Notes: generated by a model from the letters alone, not told the origin. A stretch of 64,000 nucleotides of DNA from Rhizophagus irregularis (GCF_026210795.1 NC_089447.1:3226501-3290500), one strand, 5' to 3'; numbered from the stretch's first letter, positions 35,521-46,737 are shown. Numbers and translations are program-made.

Positions 35521-36032
35521 ATAGTTGTTTGTTGGAATCGAACTAACTGGAATAATATCCAAACCATTAACAACATGTAAATTACAGTAGAACTTTAGCT
35601 ATTAGTACATTAATAAAATAGTATAGTAAAGTGATAAATTTGTAGTGCGTTTAATTAATAAATTGATGTTAGATAATGCTAAAATAACAATCAAAATTTG
35701 TATAATTTATTATTATTTGATGAATTTTGCAGATTTTTATTTTGTAAAATATGTGCAGAATTTAATAACAAAAATCTGCGCAGAACTTTGTTATTTATAA
35801 AATCTGCGCAGTTTTTTATTGTATTTTTCCTCTGATGTTTTGCGCCAGGGTATAAGATCTGCGCAGATATAATTTCTGAAAATCTGCGCAGATCTGCTCC
35901 CCAAAAAATTTCCCGATGATGTCTTATTTATCTTTATGGTAATTCCACCATTCTCACACTTTTTTTTTAGTCCAGATCTTTGTTAAATGTTTACAAATAG
36001 AAGCAATAGCATCGTCTGGCAATTTTTCTTTA

Positions 36033-37137
36033 CAGTCAGCTCCCTCTATAGTCACTCCCGTTATAGTCACATTCTACTATATAGTCACACCAGTTGAATG
36101 TTCAAAACACTTTATTATTAAAATCTATCCTATATAGTCACAATCTATCTATAGTCACTATCACACCTATCCTCAAAAATCTTATATTAAAAAGAACCGT
36201 TTATAATCACAGTTATATAAAGAATATATTAAATAACTTGGCATCTAATAATCGTACAAAGATGTATCATAGCTTGTTAGAATTGTCTCACTGAGATGAA
36301 TCGAATGGTGGTAGTTTTATCCTTTTGCGATCACTGGCTGATGAGTTATTCAACAAAATGTTAAGCATCGGCATTATATTTCTTGATTTACGTTTACTGC
36401 GCCATTTAACATTTTGCTAAATTTCTCGGTACCTAGTGATTGTAAAAAGACGATTAATAGCTCGTTGGAATCGCCTCATCAAGACGAATCGAATGGTGGT
36501 AAGCTCATCTCTCTGTGATCAATATTAACGGAGTTACTACTTAAAAACCATTTAATATTTTTTAATTTCAGAAATTGATCTAGTGATTGGATTTTAATGT
36601 ATTTTATACCATTAGATTTGTCGCATTAAGACGAATCGAATGGTAGTAAGATTGTCTCTCTAGGATCAATATTGGCAGAGTTATTACACAAAAACCATTA
36701 ATATTTTTTTAATTTTAGAAATTAATCTAGTGATTGGATTTCGATGTGTTTTATACCATTAGAACCGTCTCATCAAGACGAATCGAATGGCGGTAAGAAC
36801 GTCTCTCTAGGATCAATATTGGCGGCGTTATTACACAAAAACCATTAATATTTTTTTAATTTCGGAAATTAATCTAGTGATTGGATTTCGATGTATTTTA
36901 TACCATTAGAACCGTCTCATCAAGACGAATCGAATGGCAGTAAGATCATCTCTCTATGATTAATATTGGCGGAGTTACGATACAATAAAGTTTTGAGTAT
37001 AATTTTGGCTAAAATTATGTTAATTTTTAGCCGGAATTATGATATACTAATATAAGAAATTTTTTATATAGTCACATCTCTTTATAATCACCAAATATGA
37101 ACTGTCCCAAATGTGTGACTATAAAGAGAGTTGACTG
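36033..37137. mobile_element. Pogo-like nonautonomous element, copy 2
   Basis: It begins CAGTCAGCTCCCTCTATAGT and ends ATAAAGAGAGTTGACTG with TA on both sides. At 1105 bp it is the longest copy and holds three successive ~180 bp units ending in TCATCAAGACGAATCGAATGG (36480-36960). It interrupts the pseudogene 35924-42960 between ILSVLK and KEKLPDD, with the TA duplication as the only disturbance to the frame. Confidence 0.85.
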
Positions 37138-37782
37138 TATATACTTTCAATACAGAAAGTATTTTCGTCTCCTTTTCAGTAATTTGATGCTTTTTTTGTG
37201 GCTTAGTTGTATTAGATGTGGGTTGATCCAAATTTTCATCTGTATTTTTTTATGATAATTGTAAAGATCCAGTAGTAGATTGTTTTTTATTACTATTGTA
37301 ATCTTTAACTTTCATCATAACTACTCCTACCATTCTCCTACCTTTAGTATTTCTGCTTTCTATTTTTAAAACTTCCTATCAATATATCTCTTTGATTTTT
37401 TCTAATCCATTTGGATAACATGCTATAAAACGATTAAGCCCCTCTTGGTTCATTTCTGTAGGTGGATATTTCTGAAATAATTGGTGGGATAATAGATCAT
37501 CCATTTCAAATATTACTACTACCAGGTCATTAACAAGTTTCCATAAAGATTCTTAACGTGATTTTATTGTTTTTTCACTATGTGAAATTGAATTATCATT
37601 GAAATACTCACTTATTAAAAGATCTATTCTTTTTCTTTCATTTTGAGACGCTTTTATTTGATTTTTAAGATTTTTTTTATTAATAACATTTCCACTTATA
37701 TTTTCTTTAATAAATCTTACTCCAAATGTTTCCAGAGTCTTATCAAATCCAAAACAAACATGATGCAAATCACTATCAATAT

Positions 37783-39649
37783 TAGTGCTCCGAAAAAAAT
37801 CTGATCTGATCTGGGATCCACAGATTTGATCCGAGCCAGATCGGTACGGTTTTCAAAATTTTGATCTGTAGATCAGATCGGATTTAAAAAAAATCTGATC
37901 CGATCTGAACAGATTTTGGATCAGATTTTTTTTTTAAAAACCCTTTCCTGGACGAACGGACGCCGGACGACCAAGATTTAAAAGAACGAACTAGGTAAGT
38001 TCGTTTCTTTTTTTTTGTTATTTTTACTTGAGGGAACTTAATTAACGGTTCCCTTCTTTTTTATTAGGAAGCTGGACGAACGAAGCCTAACGATCAGGAT
38101 TTAAAAAAAAAGAACGAACCTATAGTGAGTTCGTTCTTTTTAAGTTTTTTTTTATTTTTACTTAAGGGAACGTAATTAACGTTCCCTTTCTTTTTTTTAG
38201 AAAACCTGGACGTGGACGAAGCCATTAACGACCAGGATTTAAAAAAAGAACGAACTATGATAAGTTCGTTTCTTTTTTTAAGTTTTTTTTTATTTTTACT
38301 TAAGGGAACGTAATTAACGTTCTCTTTCTTTTTTTTAGGAAATCTGGACGTGGACGAAGCCATTAACAACCAGGATTTAAAAAAAGAACGAACTATGGTA
38401 AGTTTGTTTCTTTTTTTAAGTTTTTTTTTTTATTTTTACTTAAGGGAACGTAATTAACGTTCCCTTTCTTTTTTTTTAGGAAACCTGGACGTGGACGAAG
38501 TCGTTAACGACCAGGATTTAAAAAAGAACGAACTATGGTAAGTTCATTTCTTTTTTAAGAAGTTTTTTTTTTAATTTACTTAAGGGAACGTAATTAACGT
38601 TTCCTTTCTTTTTTTTAGGAAACCTGGACGTGGACGAAGCCATTAACGACCAGGATTTAAAAAAAGAATGAACTATAGTAAGTTCATTTCATTTTTTAAG
38701 TTTTTTTTTTTAATTTACTTAAGGGAACGTAATTAATGTTCCCTTTCTTTTTTTTTAGGAAACCTGGACGTGGACGAAGCCATTAATGACCAGGATTTAA
38801 AAAAAGAACGAACTATGGTAAGTTCGTTTCTTTTTTAAGTTTTTTTTTATTTTTACTTAAGGGAACGTAATTAACGTTCCCTTTCTTTTTTTAGGAAACC
38901 TGGACGAACAAAGTCGTTAAGACGTTAACGACCAGGATTTAAAAAAAAAGAACGAACTATGGTAAGTTCATTTCTTTTTTTTAGGTTTTTTTTTATTTTT
39001 ACTTAAGGGAACGTAATTAACGTTCCCTTTCTTTTATTTTTAGGAAACCTGGACGTGGACGAAGCCATTAACGACCAGGATTTAAAAAAAGAACGAACTA
39101 TGGTAAGTTCGTTTCTTTTTTTAAGTTTTTTTTTATTTTTACTTAAGGGAACGTAATTAACGTTCCCTTTCTTTTTTTAGGAAATCTGGACGAACGAAGT
39201 CGTTAAGACGTTAACGACCAGGATTTAAAAAAAAGAATGAACTATGGTAAGTTCGTTTCTTTTTTTAGGTTTTTTTTTTATTTTTACTTAAGGGAACGTA
39301 ATTAACGTTCCCTTTCTTTATTTTTAGGAAACCTGGACGCGAGACGAAGCTGAACGACCAGGGATTTAAAAAGAACGAACTATGGTAAGTTCGTTTTTTT
39401 TATTTTTATTTTTATTTTTTTTACTTTAAGGAACGTAATTAACGTTCCCTTTCCTTTTTTAGTACAAGGACCAGATCCGAACCAGATTCGGATCAGATTC
39501 AAATCGGATTCAAATGGATCCGAACCAGATTCGGATCAAATTGAACCAGATCTAATCAGATTCGGATCAGATCAGATCTATTAAAATAAAAATCAGATCG
39601 GATCAGATTTAAGCTAAATCCGGTCTGAACCGATCTGTTAGGAGCACTA
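37783..39649 (+). mobile_element. hAT-type element carrying an intron/micro-exon-like array
   Basis: The termini TAGTGCTCC and GGAGCACTA are inverted repeats that fit the hAT YARNG start, and the 8 bp ATCAATAT is duplicated exactly (37775-37782 and 39650-39657). Subterminal regions on both sides are dense in GATC words (AGATCGGATC, CCGAACCAGATTCGGATC; 37800-37940 and 39465-39640). The rest is the tandem array 37950-39460. No transposase is encoded. The element splits the pseudogene 35924-42960 between HNI and DSDLHH of the flanking frame. Confidence 0.85.
37950..39460 (+). repeat. Array C, ~140 bp intron/micro-exon-like units
   Basis: Eleven units. Each has GTAAGTTCGTTTC, a T-rich stretch, ACTTAAGGGAACGTAATTAA with its palindrome GGGAACGTAATTAACGTTCCC just upstream of a tract ending TTTCTTTTTTTTAG, then an exon-like segment of about 57-60 bases (GAAACCTGGACGTGGACGAA ... 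GAACGAACTATG). The end of the exon-like segment and the start of the next GTAAGT pair as GAACGAACT/AGTTCGTTC with ATGGTA in the loop, so the 5' splice-site-like motif lies in a hairpin. One frame of the exon is open (NLDVDEAINDQDLKKERTM), but the commonest length, 59, is not a multiple of three. Confidence 0.82.
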
Positions 39650-40514
39650 ATCAATATTATGTGAAATTTTGAAAGTACTACAATAATTTAATTTTCTTCT
39701 AATTGGAAATAAACTGCTATAGTGGCAAAAAAATGTGCTATTGCCGTTGTATAGTTTAATTTTACAGTATTTGTATAAAGAGATCCAGCTGCAGATAATA
39801 AATTTCATTGTAATCTAAAATTTTCAACGCGTATTCCTATCTGATGAGCTTTTCAGATTCCAGCTCATTTATAATACAAATATCAAATCTAAATATAGGC
39901 ATTATTAGTAAATAAAATTAAAGCTATTTAATATTAATTTTGTTTAAAAAGTAAGTTATTTTTGTAATTAATTTTTAATATATGATTACTTTAAAACAAT
40001 ATGATTATTTTCTTCATCATTCATTATTTTAGAGAATAATATTTTTTTTTTAGTAATATATATATTTATTGCTACTTCTACTGCTACCCATATAAAATCT
40101 AATACCCATGCTATTGAGCGATAATCTATTGCAGATTTAAACTCATCCAAGAAATAAACATCTAAGCGGGATGCTAGACTTAATAATTCATAACTAAAGA
40201 ATAAAATTAATAATACTAAACAAAAGTCTTTTGACATATACCATTGACCTAAAAAAGACCTTATATATATATAGCCATTTTTCTTGACATTTAATTAACT
40301 GGCGAAATATTGCTTCATCTGCAACAATATTTAGAAAAGAATGATCTTCTATTGTAAAATCCTTCTTGTACATTTTAGCAACATGCAATATTTTATTATC
40401 CAAATTTGGATTTGATTCTGGTTCTAGAATTACAATATTGGGAGATTTATCAGGACTATAGAAAATTGGCCCTTTACTAATAGTTTTTACCTTACTTTTT
40501 TCTTAAATTCTATT

Positions 40515-41330
40515 GGTTAATTATATATATGAAGTCGAAATTAAAGCCCAAAAGTAGAAATATTTCGACTTGGGAAGGTCAAAAGTCGAAATTAAAGTCG
40601 AAATGGTCGAAATTACATCATAGTCATATGATTTTTATAATTATAATTTAATATAAAATTTTAAACATGAATAACTCCGTCAATATTGATGGTACAGATA
40701 TGATATACATATCATTGGAATCCTCTCGATGAGCTGAATCCAACCGCATAAAGATCATAAAAATCGAATCACTGGATGCGGAGTTCGTTAACTTTGAATT
40801 TTAAAATTATTGTTTACTATAAAAATTATAAGACTATTTAATACCAAATTTTAAACGTGAATAACTCCGTCAATATTAATGCTACAAATATGAAATACAT
40901 ATCATCGGAATCCTCTCGATGAGCTGAATCCAACCGTGTAAAGATCATAAAAGTCGAATCACTGGATGCGGAGTTCGTTAACTTTGAATTTTAAAATTAT
41001 TATTTACTATAATAATTATAAGACTATTTAATACCAAATTTTAAACGTGAATAACTCCGTCAATATTGATGCTACAAATATGAATTATATATCATTGGAA
41101 TCCTCTCGATGAGCTGAATCCAACCGTGTAAAGATCATAAAAATCGAATCACTGGATGCGGAGTTCGTTAACTTTGAATTTTAATATTATTGTTTACTAT
41201 AAAATCATATGACTATGACGTAATTTCGACCATTTTGACTTTTGGAGGGGCTCAAGTCGAAATCATTTCGACCATTTCGACCATTTCGGAGGTCAAAATT
41301 AACCAATTTCAGTTTCATGTATAGTTAATA
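40515..41330. mobile_element. TIR element with three 190 bp internal repeats
   Basis: Arms of about 100 bp at 40520-40632 and 41205-41325 share GGTTAATT, AAAAGTC, GGTCGAAATTAC(A/G)TCATAG and TCATATGA in inverted order. Between them are three tandem copies (near 40650, 40840, 41030; spacing 190 bp) of a unit containing AATAACTCCGTCAATATT, CCTCTCGATGAGCTGAATCC and AATCACTGGATGCGGAGTTC. No coding. It lies within the pseudogene 35924-42960. I cannot fix the exact ends or a target-site duplication. Confidence 0.65.
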
Positions 41331-41429
41331 CGCTAAAAAGGAAAAAAATCATAACAATATAATATAAAATTTCCTTTTATAGTAGGATCTGCAAAGAATT
41401 TTATATATGATTTTTACCTTAGGCCTGGG

Positions 41430-41990
41430 GTGACCTATCTTACACAGGTCGAAAAGTGAAAATCAGGCATCAATCAGTCACCAATCGGTCACCAATTAGG
41501 TAGCTGATTGGTAACTGATTGGTAACTGATTGGTGACTGATTGGCATTTTTGCCAAATACCGTTACCAATTAGGCAGTTTGCTAACTTTTGATCCAGTAA
41601 TCAGCAAAGGATGAAATATAGTTCATTGGAATTGTCTCAACAAGACAAATCTAATGGTAGTAAAATCGCATTTCCAGAATTAATACTTGTTGAGAAATTA
41701 ATTAAAATATAAAAATAAAAATATATCATTTATATTTTATTTAATTTTTTATTAACTATTAATCCTAGAAATGCAATTTTACTACCAATAGATTCGTCTT
41801 GTTAAGACAATTCCAATAAGCTATATTTCATTCTTTTCTGATCACTGGATTAAAAGTTAGCAAACTGCCTAATTGGTAATGGTATTTGGCGAAAATGCTA
41901 ATTAGTCACCAATTGTCACCAATCAGCTACCTGATTGGTAACTGATTGGTGACTGATTGATGCCTGATTTTTGGCCTGTGTTATAAGTAA
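41430..41990. mobile_element. Foldback element with ~260 bp arms
   Basis: Two long inverted arms: left CAGGCATCAATCAGTCACCA...CTAATTGGTAACGG-type words and, inverted, the right side ending TGATGCCTGATTTTTGGCCTGTG. Both arms contain TGATTGGTAACTGATTGG and ATTGTCTCAACAAGACAAAT blocks. The short A/T spacer at 41700-41755 would be the loop. No coding and no clear duplication at the ends. It is inserted in the pseudogene 35924-42960. Confidence 0.7.
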
Positions 41991-43168
41991 GCGGGATCCT
42001 GATTTACCACAAGATCCATAATCTAATCTATTAAGTATTTTATGTTTAATTGTTTTTGCATTAAAATTTGTATTGTATGTAAATTCTTTATTGATTTTTA
42101 TAATTTATTGAAAAATTGTTAATGCATTCTCAATACCCTGATTCATTCCAAATAATAAAGTTTCAGTAGTTAATTCAATAATCTGCTCTGGATTAGTTTT
42201 TACTTCAATTGGCAACTGAATTTGAAAAGCTATTCGAAGGGTTGCATGAGAACTGCCATAGATAATGTTATAAATATTACCAAATTTGAAGGTTTTTTCT
42301 TTAAAATCAATATTATCAATGATGGCTAAATTCTAAATATTCTTCCCTTTAATTAGATGTTTTAATGGATCTGTTTCATTCATTCTAATTTTTGCAAATG
42401 TCATTCATATTGATCTGTATAAGATGATACATGGCAAACTTTCAATAATTGTCAAAAATAACTTAATAATCATGGTATATAACTGAAACTAGCTAAAATT
42501 TGAAGTAGCTAAACTTTCAAATAAGGAAAAGCCAAATTTAATAATATTGATGTAATTAACATTATAATTTTTATTGTTTCTTCTGAAATTATAATTTTTG
42601 GTAATTTGTGATGTCTTTTTTGTTTAATATTGCAAATTTTCATTTTTTTTGATATAATTTATCAATCATTCCAGAAAAAAAATCATTCGAAAATTTGGGA
42701 AAAGCATTATATTATTCTTAAATAGTTTTTGGAGATTCTATAGCAGATTTTTTTAAATTAATATTTAAACATAAGTTCATAGTTTTTGTTTAAATGCACA
42801 TCCAAATTCCTATTATAATAATAGAAAAATGTTAAAATATATTTTTTTAAAAAAAATAAAAGAGAAATATTTGCCTTATAATTACTAATTTCGTCCTTTT
42901 TAATTTCTTTTTCTTTAAAAATTTTTATAAAAAGAAGTTTTATCATAAATAAACTAGGAGGTTTATTAAGAATAATTTTTTCTTATTCATAATTTAATGA
43001 TGTATTAGTGGTTGGAATCAGAATTGTGATCGTGGAATCAGAACCCCAAACAATATATATAAATGTAGGTTTTAAGTTTACTTAGCCAACATATAAAAAT
43101 TTTTTTCTATGTGAGATTTATTATTGCTTATTTGATAACATAATTTTAAAATAGTCAGATATAATATG

Positions 43169-45482
43169 TAAAGCTCTAAATGGTCTGGATTGGTCCAGGT
43201 TGAAGAGTAACTCAGGACCGAACCGAAAAATTAGTTCATTTCGGTCTGGTCCAGTTTATATTAAAAGGTGAATCCAGGATCAGACCAGACTGGACCAGTT
43301 ATTTTAGTTCGGTCCGGTCCAGTCCTATAATAAAAAAATATTACGAAAACGTTTTTTAGTTATAATTATTTAGAAAAAACGTTTTGCAACGTTTTTTCGT
43401 TAAATTAATTAGAAAAACGTTGCGAAAACATTTTTTCTAATTAAATATACTTAGAAAAAACGTTGTGAAACGTTTTTTCGCTAAATTAATTAGAAAAACG
43501 TTGTGCAAATGTTTTTTCTAATTAAATATACTTAGAAAAAACATTTCATAACGTTTTTTCATTAAATTAATTAGAAAAACGTTGCGCAAACATTTTTTCT
43601 AATTAAATATGATAAGAAAAAACGTTTTGCAACGTTTTTTCTTTAAACTAATTAAAAAAATGTTGCGCAAACATTTTTTCTAATTAAATATAATAAGAAA
43701 AAACGTTTCGCAACATTTTTTCTTTAAACTAATTAGAAAAACGTTGCGCAAACATTTTTTCTAATTAAATATAATAAGAAAAAATGTTTCGCAACGTTTT
43801 TTCTTTAAGATTCGATCCGCCTATGATCGACAGAAAATTACTATATAAATTCGGGGGAAATTTTATTGCAAAAAATAAACTAAATAGGCAAAATTTTGCC
43901 AATCAAAATCATCACAAATCATGTTGTGGCATTCAAGTCATGTGATGAAACTTAAAAATGCCAAGAAAAATATCGAGAAAAATATTTTCACATAGAAACT
44001 CACAATAAACGCTAAAATCTGACACCTACCGTGTCTTAAATATTCATTATTCAGTAAAAATTGCTTCACGCATGAAAATTACTCAAATATTATTGTCAAA
44101 GTGATGGTTTTTTGGCTAAAAACAAGCGTAACTAACGTACAAATAGAAAAGATCTAAAAATGAAAAATTCAACCTAAAATAACCTATCTGCTATATAAAT
44201 CCTTCTAAAAAGCCATTATTACCTATTGTTCCGGTAATTATATGTTATTTTTTTTATATTATTCTTACAACACTTTCAAAAAGCTAATAATACTTTGCAA
44301 ACTAACGCTAAGAGTTTGTGTGATGCACTCAAATTGAAAAACTAGATAAGAATACATATACCAAAACTTCCACCATTTGAAATTAATTTACGGGTTACTC
44401 CTCATGAAAATAGAAAGAGATCATAGTAACATGTGAACTAAAAGCAAGAGAAAATATTAGAATTATAAACAAGTAGTTTTAAACATATAAAATACATGAG
44501 AACATAATTTTAAGTGTTCATATATGTTAAAATAACGTAATATACGACTTGAAATTCTTGCATATATATATATACATACCTGTCAAATCTGACGCTGCCT
44601 CAAAGTAAAGTTTCGAACAAATAAATAAATTTCTCAATTTTTTTTTATTTTTTTCATCTTTGACATTTAAGGAATCATCATGTGAATTTTGGTGCCACAG
44701 CATGATGATCTGCGGTTTTTATAGCCCATAAAATTTAGCCAATTTTGGCATTTTTATAATAACCTCGCCCCGAATTTATATAGTAATTTTCTGTCGTTCG
44801 TAGGCGGATCGGCTCTTAAACTAATTAGAAAAACGTTGCGCAAACGTTTTTTCTAATTAAATATAATAAGAAAAAATGTTTTGCAACGTTTTTTCTTTAA
44901 ACTAATTAGAAAAACGTTGCGCAAACGTTTTTTCTAATTAAATATGATAAGAAAAAATGTTTTGCAACATTTTTTCTTTAAACTAATTAGAAAAATGTTG
45001 CGCAAACATTTTTTCTAATTAAATATGATAAGAAAAACGTTTTGCAACGTTTTTTCTTTAAACTAATTAGAAAACCATTGCGCAAACATTTTTTTTAATA
45101 AATATACTTAGAAAAAATGTTGCGCAACATTTTTTCTTTAAATTAATTAAAAAAATGTTGCGCAACATTTTTTCTTTAAATTAATTAAAAAAACGTTGCG
45201 CAAACGTTTTTTTTATAATAATATGTTAAAAAAAATGTTATGCAACGTTTTTTTATTTAATAATTAAATAATCGCAACAGTTTTAATATAAACCATTGCG
45301 AAAATATTTATCAGTCCGGTCTGGTTCCAACCCGTTTTTTCAGTTCAGGCTAGATTTATAATCCGAAACTGGACCGGACCAGACCAAATATTTTGGTCCG
45401 GGTTGAAGCATCAACCCAGACTAGACCAATCTGAATTTTTGGTCCAGGTTGTCGGATTAGGACCGACCCGATTAGAGCTTTA
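43169..45482. mobile_element. hAT-type element carrying an AACGTT palindrome array
   Basis: The ends TAAAGCTCTAA and TTAGAGCTTTA are inverted repeats with a YARNG start, and the flanking ATAATATG is duplicated exactly (43161-43168 and 45483-45490). Subterminal regions are rich in GGTC/GACC words (GGACCGGACCAGACC; 43185-43325 and 45310-45470). The core is a tandem array, units of about 80 bp, of AAAAACGTTGCGCAAACGTT and AAAACGTTTTGCAACGTTTT palindromes separated by CTAATTAAATAT. A second transposon (43809-44815) sits in the array. No transposase. Confidence 0.85.
43809..44815. mobile_element. TTAA-target element (piggyBac- or Kolobok-like), noncoding
   Basis: The TTAA of the host array is duplicated (43805-43808 and 44816-44819). 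The ends are inverted repeats of about 48 bp sharing CGATCCGCCTA, CGACAGAAAATTACTATATA and AATTCGGGG. The 1007 bp interior has no open frame. The uninterrupted array unit elsewhere (CTTTAAACTAATTAG) gives the pre-insertion sequence, so the boundaries are firm. The TTAA target points to the piggyBac or Kolobok groups; the termini do not decide between them. Confidence 0.82.
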
Positions 45483-46544
45483 ATAATATGCGTAGCAGGG
45501 TATTAAATTATTAATAGTCAGATATATATTTGCATAGCAAGATAGATTTTTTTAATATATATAATATAATATATATTTTACATTTTTCACATTAAAAAAA
45601 TCTAATAAAATATGTAAACAAAGTTATAAACATGTTTGTGTAAAAGAAATTTACTATTTTTAATACAAAGATTAAGTTAATTGTATATATGATACAGGGA
45701 CCATTTTTAGACGTGATTGTGTAACATGTATTTGATAAAACAAATACGCGTCTATGTAACATTAAAAATATAAATCATATATACGTCCATGTAACATTTT
45801 AAAAATATATATTCAGAATGAGAGCAACGGGTGGGTGGGAAGGGAAAAATAAGTATTTTTCTGATTTTTTATAATTTTACACTATAATTTTTGTAATAAT
45901 CAAAAAAAGTTATTTCATTTTTACTTAGAAAATTCTTTAAAAATAATTTTTTTGTAAAAATTTCGCGTATTGGTGGCATTACGAAAAACATAAATAAATC
46001 CATAAATATATATTCAATTATGATAAAAATTTATATGTAAGTAGATTCGAACCTGCTGAACAACTTTACTTAAGAAGATTTTAGATGTTTTCTTTGACTA
46101 AAGTGCCTAAATTACGCTCTGAAGTCACAGAACAGATATATGAAAATATTAATAAGAAACATTTATAAGTTGTAATATTACAAAAAAATAATAATAGCTT
46201 TATCCATGCATTAATATTTCAAAAATTTTTGTTTTTTTAGTTTTTTTTTATATACATATTTTATAAAAAAATTATATATTAATATATATATATTATAAAA
46301 TAAGTTGCTTAGCAATGTAAAAAATTTATGGGTTAGATAAAAGTTTGCTTAGTAGACATGAAAAATATTTGCTTATTGACCATATTTCTAGCTTCAGGTC
46401 AGCTTTAATAGTGACCCAATAGGGGATGTTCTCATATATAGTGCTGTTACCTAAGGAATTAAGTACTCGGTTTAATGGTTACTCTTGGGAATAATAGGAT
46501 ACTGGCACAAGATGACCCATAAGACTGACCATAAAAATACTGCA
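45483..46544. other. Remnant related to the 10.5 kb element, otherwise noncoding
   Basis: The stretch 45900-46400 contains, on the minus strand, CTTCAGAGCGTAATTTAG and GTTCAGCAGGTTCGAATCT, and on the plus strand TTGCTTAGTAG, all related to 10450-11290. No inverted ends found here. 45690-45800 repeats GTGTAACAT...ACGCGTCTATGTAACAT words. No gene seen. Confidence 0.4.
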
Positions 46545-46737
46545 AAGTAAAAGAATAAAACTACCACCATTTAATTCGATTCAGTGAGACAATTCTAATA
46601 AGCTATGGTACATCTTTATATGATTATTAGATGCCAAGTTATTTAATATATTTTTTATATAACTGTGATTATAAATGGTTCTTTTAATATAAAATTTTTG
46701 AGGATAAATCTATAGATAGATTGTGACTATATAGTAG

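Larger units (their letters stand above)
31688..35920 (+). mobile_element. Large TIR element made of intron/micro-exon-like arrays
   Basis: The left end ATCATCGGGAAATTTTTT and the inverted right end (AAAAAATTTCCCGATGAT, finishing at 35920) form an 18 bp perfect inverted repeat. Next to each end lie CTGCGCAGAT/TCTGCGATTTTGCAGA repeats (31720-31980 and 35730-35900), so the ends are symmetrical over about 200 bp. The middle is three successive tandem arrays, all on the plus strand, listed separately. There is no transposase. No target-site duplication is visible, so the superfamily is not assigned. The right end lies two bases beyond the stop codon of a minus-strand pseudogene (35924-42960). Confidence 0.65.
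35924..42960 (-). pseudogene. AM-fungal multicopy gene, broken by four insertions
   Basis: Pieces of one gene read right to left. 42.4-42.0 kb: AKIRMNETDPLKHLIKGKNI, YGSSHATLRIAFQIQLPIEV, TTETLLFGMNQGIENALTIF. 40.46-39.98 kb: SPNIVILEPESNPNLDNKIL, HVAKMYKKDFTIEDHSFLNI and LSLASRLDVYFLDEFKSAID. 39.8-39.66 kb: LLSAAGSLYTNTVKLNY. 37.77-37.14 kb: HHVCFGFDKTLETFGVRFIK, FQKYPPTEMNQEGLNRFIAC, ITEKETKILSVLK. 36.03-35.92 kb: KEKLPDDAIASICKHLTKIW, then TKKKV, a stop, EWWNYHKDK and TAA at 35924. The last part resembles a homeodomain-like third helix (WW-N--K). I recall this layout as a large family of unknown function in these fungi. Several stops and frameshifts exist besides the insertions at 36033, 37783, ~40515 and ~41430. 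Confidence 0.7.

Noticed and set aside
31688-35920. Interpretation as a Helitron or an LTR retroelement
   Set aside because: The ends are inverted, not direct, repeats; there is no primer-binding site and no CTRR/hairpin end with AT target that I can identify.
38094-38369. 91-codon minus-strand ORF with KKKK repeats
   Set aside because: It runs antisense through array C and follows the repeat period; an artefact of tandem units.
46030-46130. tRNA-like GGTTCGAATC on the minus strand
   Set aside because: No acceptor stem, D-loop or anticodon stem can be folded around it, and the same region is related to the 10.5 kb transposon-like sequence.
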